Shown in pieces: positions 20,004 to 29,341 of a stretch of 60,160 nucleotides of DNA. Origin of the DNA: an uncultured Fusicatenibacter sp. (GTDB lineage Bacteria; Bacillota; Clostridia; Lachnospirales; Lachnospiraceae). The stretch's first letter is position 1. The number at the start of each line of letters is the position of its first letter. The stretch lies in the NCBI GenBank assembly GCA_902493585.1, contig CABUPZ010000007.1:1-60160 (forward strand). The letters run 5' to 3'. The notes beneath the pieces were generated by a model, which ran no database searches, was not told the origin of the DNA, and saw only the letters and a list, made by a program, of their open reading frames with translations. The translations under genes were made by a program, and so were the position numbers.

Positions 20004-22493
20004 TTATTCGTTGACACCACGCAGGGAACAGTCTCCCTTTTTCAGAGTCAGATTTTTGTTGTAATATGGATCGCCTTTTTCCAGAATCTCCGGCCACTTT
20101 TTCTCAAACCTGCGCACCTCTCCGGTAAATCGCTTCAGCTGTGCAGCCGTTTCTTCCTTTCCTCTGGATTTGGATTCGTAATGGTACAGTTCTGCATAAG
20201 GGGTAAATACAACCAGTTTCCCCTCTTTTCTCACCTTCATACAGTAATCTATGTCATTGAATGCCACCTGGAATCCTTCATCAAAACCTTCTACCTTCTC
20301 AAACAATTGTTTCGTGGTCATCATACAGGCAGCCGTCACTGCGCTGTAGTCCTGGACACTGACCAGTTTTGCACAGTAGCCGTATTCTCCCCGGCCTGAG
20401 CCGCAGAAAATATGTCCTGCGACACCGCCCATTCCTATGATAACACCTGCATGCTGAACCGTGTCATCCGGATAATACAGCTTGGCGCCTACAATGCCGA
20501 CGTCCTCCCGCTGACAGTAACCCAGCATTTCCTCGATCCATCGTTCCGTGATAATTTCCACATCATTGTTCAGAAAAAGCAGAAACTCGCCCTGGGCATA
20601 AGGTACCGCATAATTGTTGATCGCTGCATAATTGAATCCTTTTTTCCAGGTAAGCACACGGACATTGTCTTTGATACTCTGGATCATTTCATAGTAAGCA
20701 AACGTATCCTTTTCTTCGCTGTTGTTTTCCACGATAAGGATCTCATAGTTGTCGTATGTGGTCTTTTCCCAGATGGATTTCAGACACTTGTCCAGGTCCT
20801 CTATGTGATCCTTATTGGGTATGATAATGGAAACTTTCGGATGTCCTTTTACCTGGTAAACTGTTTTGTATCTTCCGAACAGAGAGGTAAGTTCCGCGCT
20901 TGCCTTGATCCCTGATCTTTCATAATGAGCCTCCAAAGCTCTCCGTCCCGCCTCAAAGGCATACATTTTACTTTCCGGTTTTTCTGCGGTTGAGTTGGGG
21001 TGGGAACGCCAATGGTACAAAATCTTTGGAATGTGTACGATTTTTTTTGCTTTCTCACAGCATCTCAGGATAAGGTCGAAATCCTGGGCGCCATCATACT
21101 CTTTCCGGAAGGTTCCTGCCTTTTCCAGCAGAGATCGTTTGACCACAAAGATATGGCAGATGTAATTGCTGCTTCTCAGAAGATCCAGGTTGTAATCCGG
21201 TTTAAAACTTGGCTCAAAATAGTCCTTACCATCCATTGTCACCTTATCTTCATCGGTGTAAACAATATCTGCATCCCTGTCTTTATTGATCGCCTTTACG
21301 ATCTCAAAGAGGGCGTCCCTGGTGACCACATCATCGTGATCTGACAGCATGATATACTCGCCCGATGCCATCTCGATGGCAGCGTTCGTATTTTCGGAAA
21401 TCCCCAGATTCTTTTTTAATCTCTGGTAACGAATTTTTGGATTTCTTCCATATCTTCTCTTTATAAACTTTTCAACATTGTCCTCCGAACTTCCGTCCGC
21501 AAGACATACCTCCAGATTCCCATACGACTGATTCAACAGCGATTCCAGAATCTCTTTTAGATATTTTAACGGCGTATTGTACAGAGGAATCACAACACTG
21601 ATCTTGGGGCTGTAAGAAAATTTATGCTGTCTCTGTCTCTTCAGCACATAAGAAGAGGCACTGTGCTGTTTCAGCCACAGGTTATAGTCTCCGTACTGAG
21701 GGTTCATCTGTACTTCCAGATAGTTCATAAAGGCTTTCCAGCCATATTTCTGTATATATTCTTTATTCTGCTGGAATTTGTCCTTTTCGATCGCTTTGAG
21801 GAGACGTCCCCGTCTGGAGCTTTCGAATTCAACTTTCTTAAGATCCACAGAAATGGTTTTTTTCACATATTCGTTGTCGATACAGAGAAAGAGATATTTT
21901 CCCTTCACCGTTTCCCGTTCTATCGTGATCCGGAATCCTGTTTTGTAATCGGGATTCGCAGGGTGGAACATTTGATTGACATCGGGCCGGACCATTCTTT
22001 TGATCTCACAGGTCTGCTTCATATGGTCTTCCTGTTCCACCCAGATCCGTTCCCCTCTCTGCGGATCGATCGCCCATCCACGTATCACTATTTTCCCTTT
22101 CTGCATCTGGATCTCATCGATATTGTAAAAAATAGTGTCCGCGTACTCTTGCTTTATTTTTTGAACATCTACTGAAAATATTTCCTCTTCTCCCTGAGAG
22201 GATATCACAAAAACATCAATTTCCCTGTATTTCTTTATCACATCTTCCAGATTGGAAATGTATAAAGTGAACCCTGCGTTTTCGGACACGGAAGGGTCGT
22301 TTAATACCTCGCCTACATCCTTTCTGTTCACAGTTTCCTGTCTGCAGGAGATCACCTCTGTCTTATCCCCCCGTACCTGGATAGAATATGGCTGTCTGTC
22401 CTGAAACACACACCAACCATCAATCCTGTATACAACTTTGTCTTTGCCTGCTTCTATCTGCGCATTATCAATGCTTTTCAGTAAATCACTCAT
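20004..22493 (-). CDS. Two-domain family 2 glycosyltransferase with N-terminal beta modules
   Basis: An 829-residue paralogue of the preceding protein. Two N-terminal modules are clear: one with DGWCVFQDRQ ... RKDV ... AGFTLYI, one with RGWAIDPQ ... EIKRMVRPDV ... TGFRITI. GT-A domain 1 starts near 297 (KISVVIPLYNTP) with LSDHDDVVT and TDEDKVT; domain 2 starts near 555 (VSIIIPNKDH) with LFLNNDVEI and FNDIDYCMKV. The tail is YNKNLTLKKGDCSLRG. The start at 22493 has AAGGA 7 bases upstream and lies 13 bases after the kinase-like gene. The modules may bind the growing glycan or place the enzyme on a partner; that is inference. Function is most likely backbone polymerisation in the cytosol. Confidence 0.9.
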   Translation of the reverse strand: MSDLLKSIDNAQIEAGKDKVVYRIDGWCVFQDRQPYSIQVRGDKTEVISCRQETVNRKDVGEVLNDPSVSENAGFTLYISNLEDVIKKYREIDVFVISSQGEEEIFSVDVQKIKQEYADTIFYNIDEIQMQKGKIVIRGWAIDPQRGERIWVEQEDHMKQTCEIKRMVRPDVNQMFHPANPDYKTGFRITIERETVKGKYLFLCIDNEYVKKTISVDLKKVEFESSRRGRLLKAIEKDKFQQNKEYIQKYGWKAFMNYLEVQMNPQYGDYNLWLKQHSASSYVLKRQRQHKFSYSPKISVVIPLYNTPLKYLKEILESLLNQSYGNLEVCLADGSSEDNVEKFIKRRYGRNPKIRYQRLKKNLGISENTNAAIEMASGEYIMLSDHDDVVTRDALFEIVKAINKDRDADIVYTDEDKVTMDGKDYFEPSFKPDYNLDLLRSSNYICHIFVVKRSLLEKAGTFRKEYDGAQDFDLILRCCEKAKKIVHIPKILYHWRSHPNSTAEKPESKMYAFEAGRRALEAHYERSGIKASAELTSLFGRYKTVYQVKGHPKVSIIIPNKDHIEDLDKCLKSIWEKTTYDNYEILIVENNSEEKDTFAYYEMIQSIKDNVRVLTWKKGFNYAAINNYAVPYAQGEFLLFLNNDVEIITERWIEEMLGYCQREDVGIVGAKLYYPDDTVQHAGVIIGMGGVAGHIFCGSGRGEYGYCAKLVSVQDYSAVTAACMMTTKQLFEKVEGFDEGFQVAFNDIDYCMKVRKEGKLVVFTPYAELYHYESKSRGKEETAAQLKRFTGEVRRFEKKWPEILEKGDPYYNKNLTLKKGDCSLRGVNE

Positions 22494-22506
22494 TTTCTAA
22501 TCCTTT

Positions 22507-23859
22507 TTATTTTTTCTGTTCCCGCAGCTGGCGATATTTACGATATGCTCTCCATACTTTTGTGTTTTCCATTTCCCTGATCAGAGACTGCTTCTGCTCA
22601 ATGATCTGGTTTTTCACGTTGATGATCTCATTTTTTTCATCAACGGTTTTCTGAAGCGCCTCCGCTTTTTCCTGTTCTTCCTGAATTTGGTGCTCCAGTT
22701 TCCGGTTTTCTGTATTCAGAGTCTTTACCACTTCCAATAGTTGATCCGTAACTGGTGTCACCACCCACTCAAGATCCAAAGTCTGAACATACCTTTCCTC
22801 ATAAAAGATGTTCGGATCATGATGTTCAAAAAGATACCGCCCGTCTCCAAGGTACATTCCATTTGTTTCAAACATTTCCGGAGACAATTCTCTTCCGTTT
22901 ACACAAAATTTGCGAATCTGCACGATACATGGATTTTCTCCCGGATCCAGACGAATACATTCGGTCTGCTCTGCAAACGTCATGGAGCATTGGATGGAAC
23001 TTCCATCCGCCGAAGGAAATCGTCTGGAATTCCTTTCGCACATTTCATGATCGCTGCTCCAGAAAACCTGCAGATTTTCAAACCTTTGCTGGTGGCAGAA
23101 CTCCACGGTATCTGCGACGGAAATAACTCCGGGCGTAATTTGGGGATACATCATACGCAAAGGCTCATAGCCCTGGATAATGTACTGCTGAAAATTTCTT
23201 TCCATCTCAGCATATACCTTCCGGCGTTCTTCGGAAAGTCCAAACTTTTCATAGATCTTTCTGTCCAGAAGGATCTCATTTCTCGCACCCGTCGTTTCGA
23301 AATAGTAATGCAGAACTCTGTATACCACATACTCCACCGGAATTGGAAAGTCAAAGGTCCATTCGTAGTCGATCAAATTCCATCCCTCACAGACAAGGAT
23401 ATTATTCACCACCATATCAATGTCTGTCACGGCAGCGGATTTCATATGGTCAAATTCCGGAACGACACCGAAAACCTTCTTGAATTCTTCCGTCGGACAG
23501 AATTCCTCCTGTGCAGCCTCTGTTAAAACTGCCAGATACGTTTCCAGACATTGCTCCAGTTCGTCATATTCCTTTCGTTCCACATGACCGTCCAGAATCT
23601 CTTCCAGCGTCTGACCTTCCAGATATTCCATCTCCACGCTGCTGCCAACCAAGTCGCAACGATTGATTTTCAGACCGCTTTTGGCATATATTTTTTTCAG
23701 TTCCTGATACCACCGGTAAATATTTCTGACGTGATCTTCCGCCTTCCCGCTGCACGGAGTTTTCTTCACTTTTTTCTTTGAATGTTCCAGGCAAATCTCG
23801 GTCCGTATCGCAAACGCATCGGAACGTTCATTTGAATACTTTACAAAAATTGTTTTCAT
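22507..23859 (-). CDS. Kinase-fold protein with C-terminal coiled coil (possible chain-capping kinase)
   Basis: A 450-residue cytosolic protein. A protein-kinase/APH-like core is suggested by D148-MVVN-N153-IL, which matches the catalytic-loop pattern DxxxxN, and by NLIDYEW, with Asp164 where the metal-binding DFG aspartate sits. The region 370-450 is a heptad-rich coiled coil (LNTENRKLEHQIQEEQEKAE). The ATG at 23859 shares its A with the stop of the upstream methyltransferase (TGATG), so the two are translationally coupled. Methyltransferase plus kinase plus coiled coil is the composition of WbdD, the E. coli O9a terminator that caps chains with methyl-phosphate and sets their length; here the parts are split over two genes beside a Wzm/Wzt exporter. 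No sequence similarity to WbdD could be computed. Confidence 0.8.
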   Translation of the reverse strand: MKTIFVKYSNERSDAFAIRTEICLEHSKKKVKKTPCSGKAEDHVRNIYRWYQELKKIYAKSGLKINRCDLVGSSVEMEYLEGQTLEEILDGHVERKEYDELEQCLETYLAVLTEAAQEEFCPTEEFKKVFGVVPEFDHMKSAAVTDIDMVVNNILVCEGWNLIDYEWTFDFPIPVEYVVYRVLHYYFETTGARNEILLDRKIYEKFGLSEERRKVYAEMERNFQQYIIQGYEPLRMMYPQITPGVISVADTVEFCHQQRFENLQVFWSSDHEMCERNSRRFPSADGSSIQCSMTFAEQTECIRLDPGENPCIVQIRKFCVNGRELSPEMFETNGMYLGDGRYLFEHHDPNIFYEERYVQTLDLEWVVTPVTDQLLEVVKTLNTENRKLEHQIQEEQEKAEALQKTVDEKNEIINVKNQIIEQKQSLIREMENTKVWRAYRKYRQLREQKK

Positions 23860-24785
23860 CACTTCTCCACCCTCTCCAGAATTACCAGAAATGAATTGGA
23901 AAATTCCGGAAACTGCCCCTGTTCCACAAGAGAATCATAGGCACGCGTCTCATCAAAAAGCAAAAATCTCTCCCAGTCCATATTGCACATATTATTATGC
24001 AGTTCCCCTTTTTTGGGCAGATATTCATCAGAATAGATCGCAAGGGGAAATTTATAATCCGGATATGGATAATAAAACTCTGCCTTCAGGCCTCCGGCCT
24101 CCGCAAACAAAGCTTCCAGTTCCTTTTTGGAAAACGTCCGGGCGCCGGAGGACGTATGAGAATACCCTTCAATGCCCTCATAAATTCTGCCATTGTGATC
24201 TTCTGCACATCCCGCCCAGTATTTCATGCCCAGACGATTTTCAATCGCTATCACAATCTTTCCTCCGGGTTTCAGGTGATTTCGGATCTTCCTGAGCATC
24301 TCAACATACGGTCTGTCCCCGCTGATATACAGCTGAGAATATTCGAAGACTCCGATCATGGTAATATAATCGTAAGATTCTGTCAGCTTTTCTTCGATAT
24401 CCTGAAAATTTCCGACCTTTATCTCTACATTTCCATGCTGATAATTTCTGTATGCGTTGATATAGCTTCGCTTTTTTGAAAGTTCAATACAGGTGACTTT
24501 CCCTGATTTTTTTGCCAGTGCACCTGTGATTGCCCCGCAGCCGGAACCGATCTCAAGTACGCTTGCGCCGTGTTCGATCGGAATCCATTCCACAATATTC
24601 TGCCGGATCCTGGAAAAATGATACACCGCCGGCCAGCTGTTTTTCTCAGCCAACAGAGAGCTGTAATCATCCAACTGCAGCTGGGCGATTTCCAGAAGCT
24701 CATCTTCTACCGAGCCGTCACTGTAAAAATCTTTCCCCGAATAGTATTCATAATCCAACACAACATTCCCTATCTTCTCCTGCAT
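23859..24785 (-). CDS. SAM-dependent methyltransferase (possible glycan-capping)
   Basis: A 308-residue class I methyltransferase. Motif I is VLEIGSGCGAITG at about 76-88, with the acidic end of strand 2 in TCIELSKK. Post-motif segments ITMIGVFEYS and LKPGGKIVIAIENRLG are typical. No membrane helix is seen. The start at 24785 follows GGGAGGGG closely. It lies between the Wzt-like ATPase and the kinase/coiled-coil gene, with 12-base and overlapping junctions, which argues that all three act on the same exported glycan. Terminal O-methylation of the chain is the preferred inference; methylation of an internal sugar is the alternative. Confidence 0.87.
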   Translation of the reverse strand: MQEKIGNVVLDYEYYSGKDFYSDGSVEDELLEIAQLQLDDYSSLLAEKNSWPAVYHFSRIRQNIVEWIPIEHGASVLEIGSGCGAITGALAKKSGKVTCIELSKKRSYINAYRNYQHGNVEIKVGNFQDIEEKLTESYDYITMIGVFEYSQLYISGDRPYVEMLRKIRNHLKPGGKIVIAIENRLGMKYWAGCAEDHNGRIYEGIEGYSHTSSGARTFSKKELEALFAEAGGLKAEFYYPYPDYKFPLAIYSDEYLPKKGELHNNMCNMDWERFLLFDETRAYDSLVEQGQFPEFSNSFLVILERVEK

Positions 24786-24797
24786 AGCCCCTCCCTG

Positions 24798-26066
24798 TTA
24801 ATGAACTTCAACTTTTGAAAACATGTCATAGAAACCGACAGTATTTTTTGTAGAAAGAACTGTGATATTGCATACATCATACAGACGGTGAAACACCTGG
24901 AAATCTCCGTCTTTGTAACCGGTGCACCCCAGCGAAAGAAGGTATTCTCCTCCCTGCAGGGTCATCTTCTGGCGGAAGGAAACCTCCGCAACATCTCCCG
25001 GCTCCTTAGGGCCTACATCCGCATCCTCATACATGGTGTTCGTCCCTGTAATCTCAGTTCCTTTCAGATCTTTGATGCTGTATGCAAAAATCGGTGATTC
25101 CACTCTCCGCAAAAAACGGATCCGCATACGGATCGTAAAATCTGTCCCCTTCTCAATTGTATTGGTTGGAAGACCGTTCTCATCACAGATGGTAAAATCC
25201 ACAATTTCTCCGTCTCTATTTCCATAATCCAACACCTGGGGATTCAGGACAAAAGGTCTCTCCCAGGTCTGCTCCACCGCTTTGCCTGTTTCCGGCGCCG
25301 GTTCTTCCGCCTGGATTTCTTCTTCTCCGTCCAGGCCTACAAGAAGCTTCTTATAGAGGTCCACCATTTCTTTGGCTGTTCCCTCTGCACGCTTCACACC
25401 CTGATTCAGGAGTACAACCCGATCACAGTATTTGCTGATACTGCTGAGATCGTGGCTTACAAACAGGATCGTTTTTCCCTGTTTTTTGAATTCTTCAAAT
25501 TTTCGATAACATTTCGCCTGAAAAAACACATCGCCCACCGAAAGCGCCTCATCAACGATCAGGATTTCCGGTTCAATATTGATCGCAACCGCAAACGCCA
25601 ACCGCACAAACATTCCGCTGGAGTATGTTTTCACCGGCTGATGGATAAATTCACCAATGTCCGCAAAGGAGAGGATGTCGTCAAGTTTTGCATCAATCTC
25701 CTCTTTGGAAAATCCGATCATGGTTCCATTGAGGTACACATTTTCCAGACCGGAATATTCCATATTAAAACCTGCGCCCAGCTCAAGAAGCGCCGAGATT
25801 CTTCCGTTTACCCGCACCTCTCCTGCTGTCGGGGTCAGCACTCCCGTTATGATCTTCAGGATCGTAGATTTTCCGGAACCATTCGTACCAATGATGCCCA
25901 CCGTCTCTCCGCGGCGCACTTCAAAAGACACATCATGCAGGGCATAATGCTCCCGGTACTTTTTCTTTTTTGTCAGTCCCAAGGATTCCTTTAAACGATC
26001 CATGGGTTTATCATATAATTTGTACATCTTGTCCAGATGTTCTACTGAAATTGCAATCTCTGCCAT
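24798..26066 (-). CDS. wzt: Polysaccharide ABC exporter ATPase, Wzt type with C-terminal carbohydrate-binding domain
   Basis: The nucleotide-binding subunit of an ABC-2 type glycan exporter, 422 residues from the ATG at 26066 (AAGGA 7 bases upstream; the ATG 6 bases earlier is too close to the ribosome site). Walker A GTNGSGKST is at about 60-68, signature YSSGM near 148, Walker B ILIVDEALSVGD and the H-loop SHD follow. About 170 residues after the ATPase (about 255-420) form a beta-rich domain of the Wzt-C kind (VDFTICDENGLPTNTIEKG, GGEYLLSLGC). In Gram-negative Wzt this domain recognises the terminal cap of the finished chain before export. Its presence beside a methyltransferase and a kinase-like gene supports cap-dependent export here. 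Confidence 0.93.
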   Translation of the reverse strand: MAEIAISVEHLDKMYKLYDKPMDRLKESLGLTKKKKYREHYALHDVSFEVRRGETVGIIGTNGSGKSTILKIITGVLTPTAGEVRVNGRISALLELGAGFNMEYSGLENVYLNGTMIGFSKEEIDAKLDDILSFADIGEFIHQPVKTYSSGMFVRLAFAVAINIEPEILIVDEALSVGDVFFQAKCYRKFEEFKKQGKTILFVSHDLSSISKYCDRVVLLNQGVKRAEGTAKEMVDLYKKLLVGLDGEEEIQAEEPAPETGKAVEQTWERPFVLNPQVLDYGNRDGEIVDFTICDENGLPTNTIEKGTDFTIRMRIRFLRRVESPIFAYSIKDLKGTEITGTNTMYEDADVGPKEPGDVAEVSFRQKMTLQGGEYLLSLGCTGYKDGDFQVFHRLYDVCNITVLSTKNTVGFYDMFSKVEVH

Positions 26067-26084
26067 CGTCATTTCCTTCCCGTT

Positions 26085-27467
26085 TTATAGTACATCGGCA
26101 AAATGCGGTTTCAGACGTTTAAAGACAAACGCCCCGATTCCAAAAAGCACTGCAGTCACAACCCAGAAATAAATTCCCCAGCTCATATGCGCCATCACAC
26201 TCACCTGGCCCAACATGGAATCCCGGTACCCGGTAACAATGTAATACATCGGATTGAGCTTGAAAAGCTTGATGATAAACGGATAATCCGCCATTACTGT
26301 ATTGATGTCCCACATGATCGGCGTCATCCAGACTCCTACCTGCAGCAGGATGCTGATGATCTGCGTCAGATCCCGGAAGAAAATTACAATTGCACTCGTC
26401 GCATAAACAAGCGCAAGTACAAAACAAAAAGCACAAAACATGTAATAAACCAACTGCAGAAGATATACCGTAGGAAAATACCCGTATCCGCAGCAGAGGA
26501 TCAGCGCAAATGCAACAAAAAACACATGCACAAAGCCCGCTGAAATAATTTTTACAATGGGCAGGATACTGATCTTGAACACTACCTTTTTTACCAGATA
26601 ATTGTACTCCAAAAGCGCGTTCGTGCCGCCGTTCAATGCATCCTGGAAGAAAAACCAGGGTATGATTCCTGTGGTCAGATACAGAACAAACGGGTACTTG
26701 TCTACATTGCCCGACTTCAGTCCCACGGAGAAAACAAACCAGTAGACCAGAATCGTAACGACCGGCTGGACAAATGCCCAGACAATTCCCAGGTAGGAAC
26801 CGGCATATTTTGTCTTAAAATCATTGACAGCAAGTTTCAGAATCAGTCTTCTGTTCTGCAGCAGTTCTTTCGGAAGGACCAGAAGTTTCTTTCTGAACAC
26901 AAAGAGAATCAGCAGGCCAATATCCAGAATCGCCATAACTGCAAGATTTTTCAGGATCTGCGTCTGCGCCGCATCTTTTTCCATTGCCTCAGCCACTGCA
27001 GAAGAATCAACGGCGATTGCAAGGAACGGATCTGTGCCTGTGGTTTCAATGACGATCTGATCATTTCCCGCTTCAACATTGATCTGCTGTTGTGCAAGCG
27101 CATTTTCAAAATTCCCCGGCGAAATTTCCGAAACCGTATCTTCATACTGCAAATAGATCGAGCGGATCGTAAACTCGCCCGGTCTGGTTCCGAAATCAAA
27201 GCGCAGCGCCGCTGTTGCCGAAGGAATATGGAATTCCATTTCCTGATAGTCGCCGGCTTCTGTGTAATTCACCCGTTCACTGTTCAGCTCCTGAAACTCC
27301 GTATTCTCTCCGTAATAAACCTGGATCTCTTCTTCATGATCCGCTTTCAGTTCCACAACCAGACGGAATTCGCCTGTCGCCGGCACCCGATAATTATAGA
27401 TACCAATATTCAGTACTACAATCGCAAGCGCCAGCAGAACCGCGAAAATCTTTTTCTTACCTGACAT
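26085..27467 (-). CDS. wzm: Polysaccharide ABC exporter permease (Wzm/TagG type) with added N-terminal domain
   Basis: The membrane subunit partner of the adjacent ATPase. It is 460 residues, whereas Wzm and TagG are usually about 260. The last 255 residues are a normal ABC-2 membrane domain (NDFKTKYAGSYLGIVWAFVQP, WMTPIMWD, NPMYYIVTGYRDS). Ahead of it are a membrane helix at about 7-27, a roughly 140-residue polar, beta-rich region (RFDFGTRPGEFTIRSIYLQY) and a second helix at about 172-192. With both helices crossing, the added region would lie outside the cell. GGGAG lies 7 bases before the start. The extra domain may bind the emerging glycan or a partner; its function is not known. Confidence 0.9.
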   Translation of the reverse strand: MSGKKKIFAVLLALAIVVLNIGIYNYRVPATGEFRLVVELKADHEEEIQVYYGENTEFQELNSERVNYTEAGDYQEMEFHIPSATAALRFDFGTRPGEFTIRSIYLQYEDTVSEISPGNFENALAQQQINVEAGNDQIVIETTGTDPFLAIAVDSSAVAEAMEKDAAQTQILKNLAVMAILDIGLLILFVFRKKLLVLPKELLQNRRLILKLAVNDFKTKYAGSYLGIVWAFVQPVVTILVYWFVFSVGLKSGNVDKYPFVLYLTTGIIPWFFFQDALNGGTNALLEYNYLVKKVVFKISILPIVKIISAGFVHVFFVAFALILCCGYGYFPTVYLLQLVYYMFCAFCFVLALVYATSAIVIFFRDLTQIISILLQVGVWMTPIMWDINTVMADYPFIIKLFKLNPMYYIVTGYRDSMLGQVSVMAHMSWGIYFWVVTAVLFGIGAFVFKRLKPHFADVL

Positions 27468-27471
27468 ATTT

Positions 27472-28041
27472 TTACTCCCGGCTTTCCGTATATTCCTGTA
27501 TGCCTCCCCACTTCTGATCTTTTTCAGAAATAATCAAGTCTTCACGGGTCATTCCTTCCGGCATCGGCCATTCTACGCCAATCTGAGGATCCGCCCAGAA
27601 TAATCCGCCTTCATCGTTTGGATGGTAAAAGTCTGTACATTTGTATGCAAATTCCGCATAATCCGACAGCACGATAAATCCGTGGGCAAAGTTTTTCGGA
27701 ATAAAAAACTGTTTCTTATTCTCTGCAGACAGAAGAACGCCGTACCACTTTCCGTATGTCGCGGAACCCGGACGGAGATCCACAGCCACGTCAAACACTT
27801 CTCCACTGACCACGCGCACCAGTTTGTCCTGTGGATAATTGATCTGAAAATGCAGACCCCTCAGCACACCTTTTCTGGATGCCGACTGATTATCCTGTAC
27901 GAATTCCATATCAATTCCGGCTTCCTTATAATCATTGTAATTGTAGGTTTCCATAAAATAACCGCGTTCATCACCAAACACCGTCGGAGTGATCACTTTC
28001 AGTCCTTCAATTTCACATGTTTCTACTGTTATCTTTCCCAA
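27472..28041 (-). CDS. rmlC: dTDP-4-dehydrorhamnose 3,5-epimerase
   Basis: Epimerises dTDP-4-keto-6-deoxyglucose at C3 and C5 on the way to dTDP-L-rhamnose. I place the start at the TTG at 28041, which has GAGGG 7 bases upstream and gives 189 residues, the normal size; an earlier in-frame TTG would add 14 untypical residues. The motif PTVFGDERGYFMETY, the catalytic His in LRGLHFQ and the AHGF motif (KNFAHGFIVLSD) are all present. It lies between rmlB and the exporter permease. rmlA and rmlD are not in this window, so they must be elsewhere if rhamnose is made. Confidence 0.95.
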   Translation of the reverse strand: MGKITVETCEIEGLKVITPTVFGDERGYFMETYNYNDYKEAGIDMEFVQDNQSASRKGVLRGLHFQINYPQDKLVRVVSGEVFDVAVDLRPGSATYGKWYGVLLSAENKKQFFIPKNFAHGFIVLSDYAEFAYKCTDFYHPNDEGGLFWADPQIGVEWPMPEGMTREDLIISEKDQKWGGIQEYTESRE

Positions 28042-28155
28042 TGTTTTTCCCTCTTTTCCTGTATTGTTCTCTGCTGTTTTCAAGCTTTGTTTTTATTTCT
28101 TTACGCAAAAATGCAGTGTACCACAAGCCACTGCAATTTTGCCCCACACATTATT

Positions 28156-29238
28156 TTATTTGTCCTTATACATGTCCTCGTAATATTTCTGATAGTCTCC
28201 GCTTGTCACATTGTTCATCCATTCTTCATGTTCAAAGAACCATGCAATAGTTTTGCGGATTCCTTCTTCAAAGCATGTTTCCGGATACCAGCCGATTTCC
28301 GCTTTGATCTTATCCGGCGCGATGGCATAACGACGGTCATGTCCCTTTCTGTCTTCCACATAAGTGATCAGATCTTCACTGACCAGTTCTTTTCTCGGAT
28401 CCCTATCCGGAAGCATTTCCCGAAGTGTGTCCAGGATAATATGAATGATCTGAATGTTCTGTTTCTCATTATGTCCGCCGATATTGTAAGTTTCAAACAG
28501 ACGTCCCTTTTCCTGCACCATATCGATGCCTTTGCAGTGATCCTCCACATACAGCCAGTCACGAACATTTTTTCCGTCTCCGTACACCGGAAGTTTCTTT
28601 CCGTGAAGCGCATTGTTGATGATCAATGGGATCAGCTTCTCAGGAAACTGATACGGTCCGTAATTGTTGCTGCAGTTGGTGATATTTGCCGGGAACTTGT
28701 AAGTATCCATATAAGATTTTACAAGCATGTCCGAAGATGCCTTACTTGCAGAATACGGGCTGTGCGGCGCGTACGGAGTCGTCTCATAAAAATATCCGCC
28801 GTCTTCCTCCAGAGAACCGTACACCTCATCCGTTGATACATGCAGGAATTTATGATCCGGTTTAAATGTGCCGTCTTCCAGCTCCCATGCCGCTTTTGCA
28901 GCGTTTAACATCACCAGCGTTCCCAGAACATTCGTCTTGACAAAGACTTCCGGATTTTTGATGCTGCGGTCCACATGGCTCTCTGCCGCGAAATGAACCA
29001 CTCTCTGAATATCATATTTTTCGAACAGCGCGTTGATCGCATCGCTGTCACAGATGTCAGCCTTTACAAATGTATAGTTCGGTCTGTCTTCAATATCCTT
29101 CAGGTTTTCAAGATTTCCCGCATAGGTCAGCTTGTCAACATTGATAATCTGAATTTCATCGCCATATTTTTTGAACATATAATGAATGTAATTGGAACCG
29201 ATGAATCCTGCTCCTCCCGTTACAAGATAAGTACGCAT
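28156..29238 (-). CDS. rmlB: dTDP-glucose 4,6-dehydratase
   Basis: NAD-dependent extended SDR that makes dTDP-4-keto-6-deoxyglucose, the shared precursor for rhamnose (via RmlC) and Fuc4N (via WecE). It is 360 residues, a little longer than the usual 330-350. The NAD-binding motif VTGGAGFIGSNY is at the N-terminus, DKLTYAGNLENL follows, and the catalytic YSASK sits after HVSTDEVYGSL. The start at 29238 has GGAGG close upstream. It is the first gene of the export operon, with a consensus promoter. Confidence 0.97.
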   Translation of the reverse strand: MRTYLVTGGAGFIGSNYIHYMFKKYGDEIQIINVDKLTYAGNLENLKDIEDRPNYTFVKADICDSDAINALFEKYDIQRVVHFAAESHVDRSIKNPEVFVKTNVLGTLVMLNAAKAAWELEDGTFKPDHKFLHVSTDEVYGSLEEDGGYFYETTPYAPHSPYSASKASSDMLVKSYMDTYKFPANITNCSNNYGPYQFPEKLIPLIINNALHGKKLPVYGDGKNVRDWLYVEDHCKGIDMVQEKGRLFETYNIGGHNEKQNIQIIHIILDTLREMLPDRDPRKELVSEDLITYVEDRKGHDRRYAIAPDKIKAEIGWYPETCFEEGIRKTIAWFFEHEEWMNNVTSGDYQKYYEDMYKDK

Positions 29239-29292
29239 TTTATCTCCTCCGTTTTACCGTTGTTTTACCGTTTTCCGGCTATTATCTAGTTT

Positions 29293-29321
29293 ATTATATC
29301 ATCATAGCTTTGAAAAAGCAA
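29293..29321 (-). promoter_or_regulatory. Sigma-A promoter of the rmlB export operon
   Basis: TATAAT (29293-29298) is separated by exactly 17 bases from TTGCTT (29316-29321) on the minus strand. It lies 55 bases before the rmlB start and just after the stop of the upstream DUF2142 gene. Confidence 0.85.
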
Positions 29322-29341
29322 CGCTGGAATTCCGTCGCTTT

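Noticed and set aside
11394..22493. Recombination or duplication breakpoints between the three two-domain GT2 genes
   Set aside because: Their similarity is at protein-motif level and no long identical DNA stretches were seen, so old paralogues are the simpler reading.
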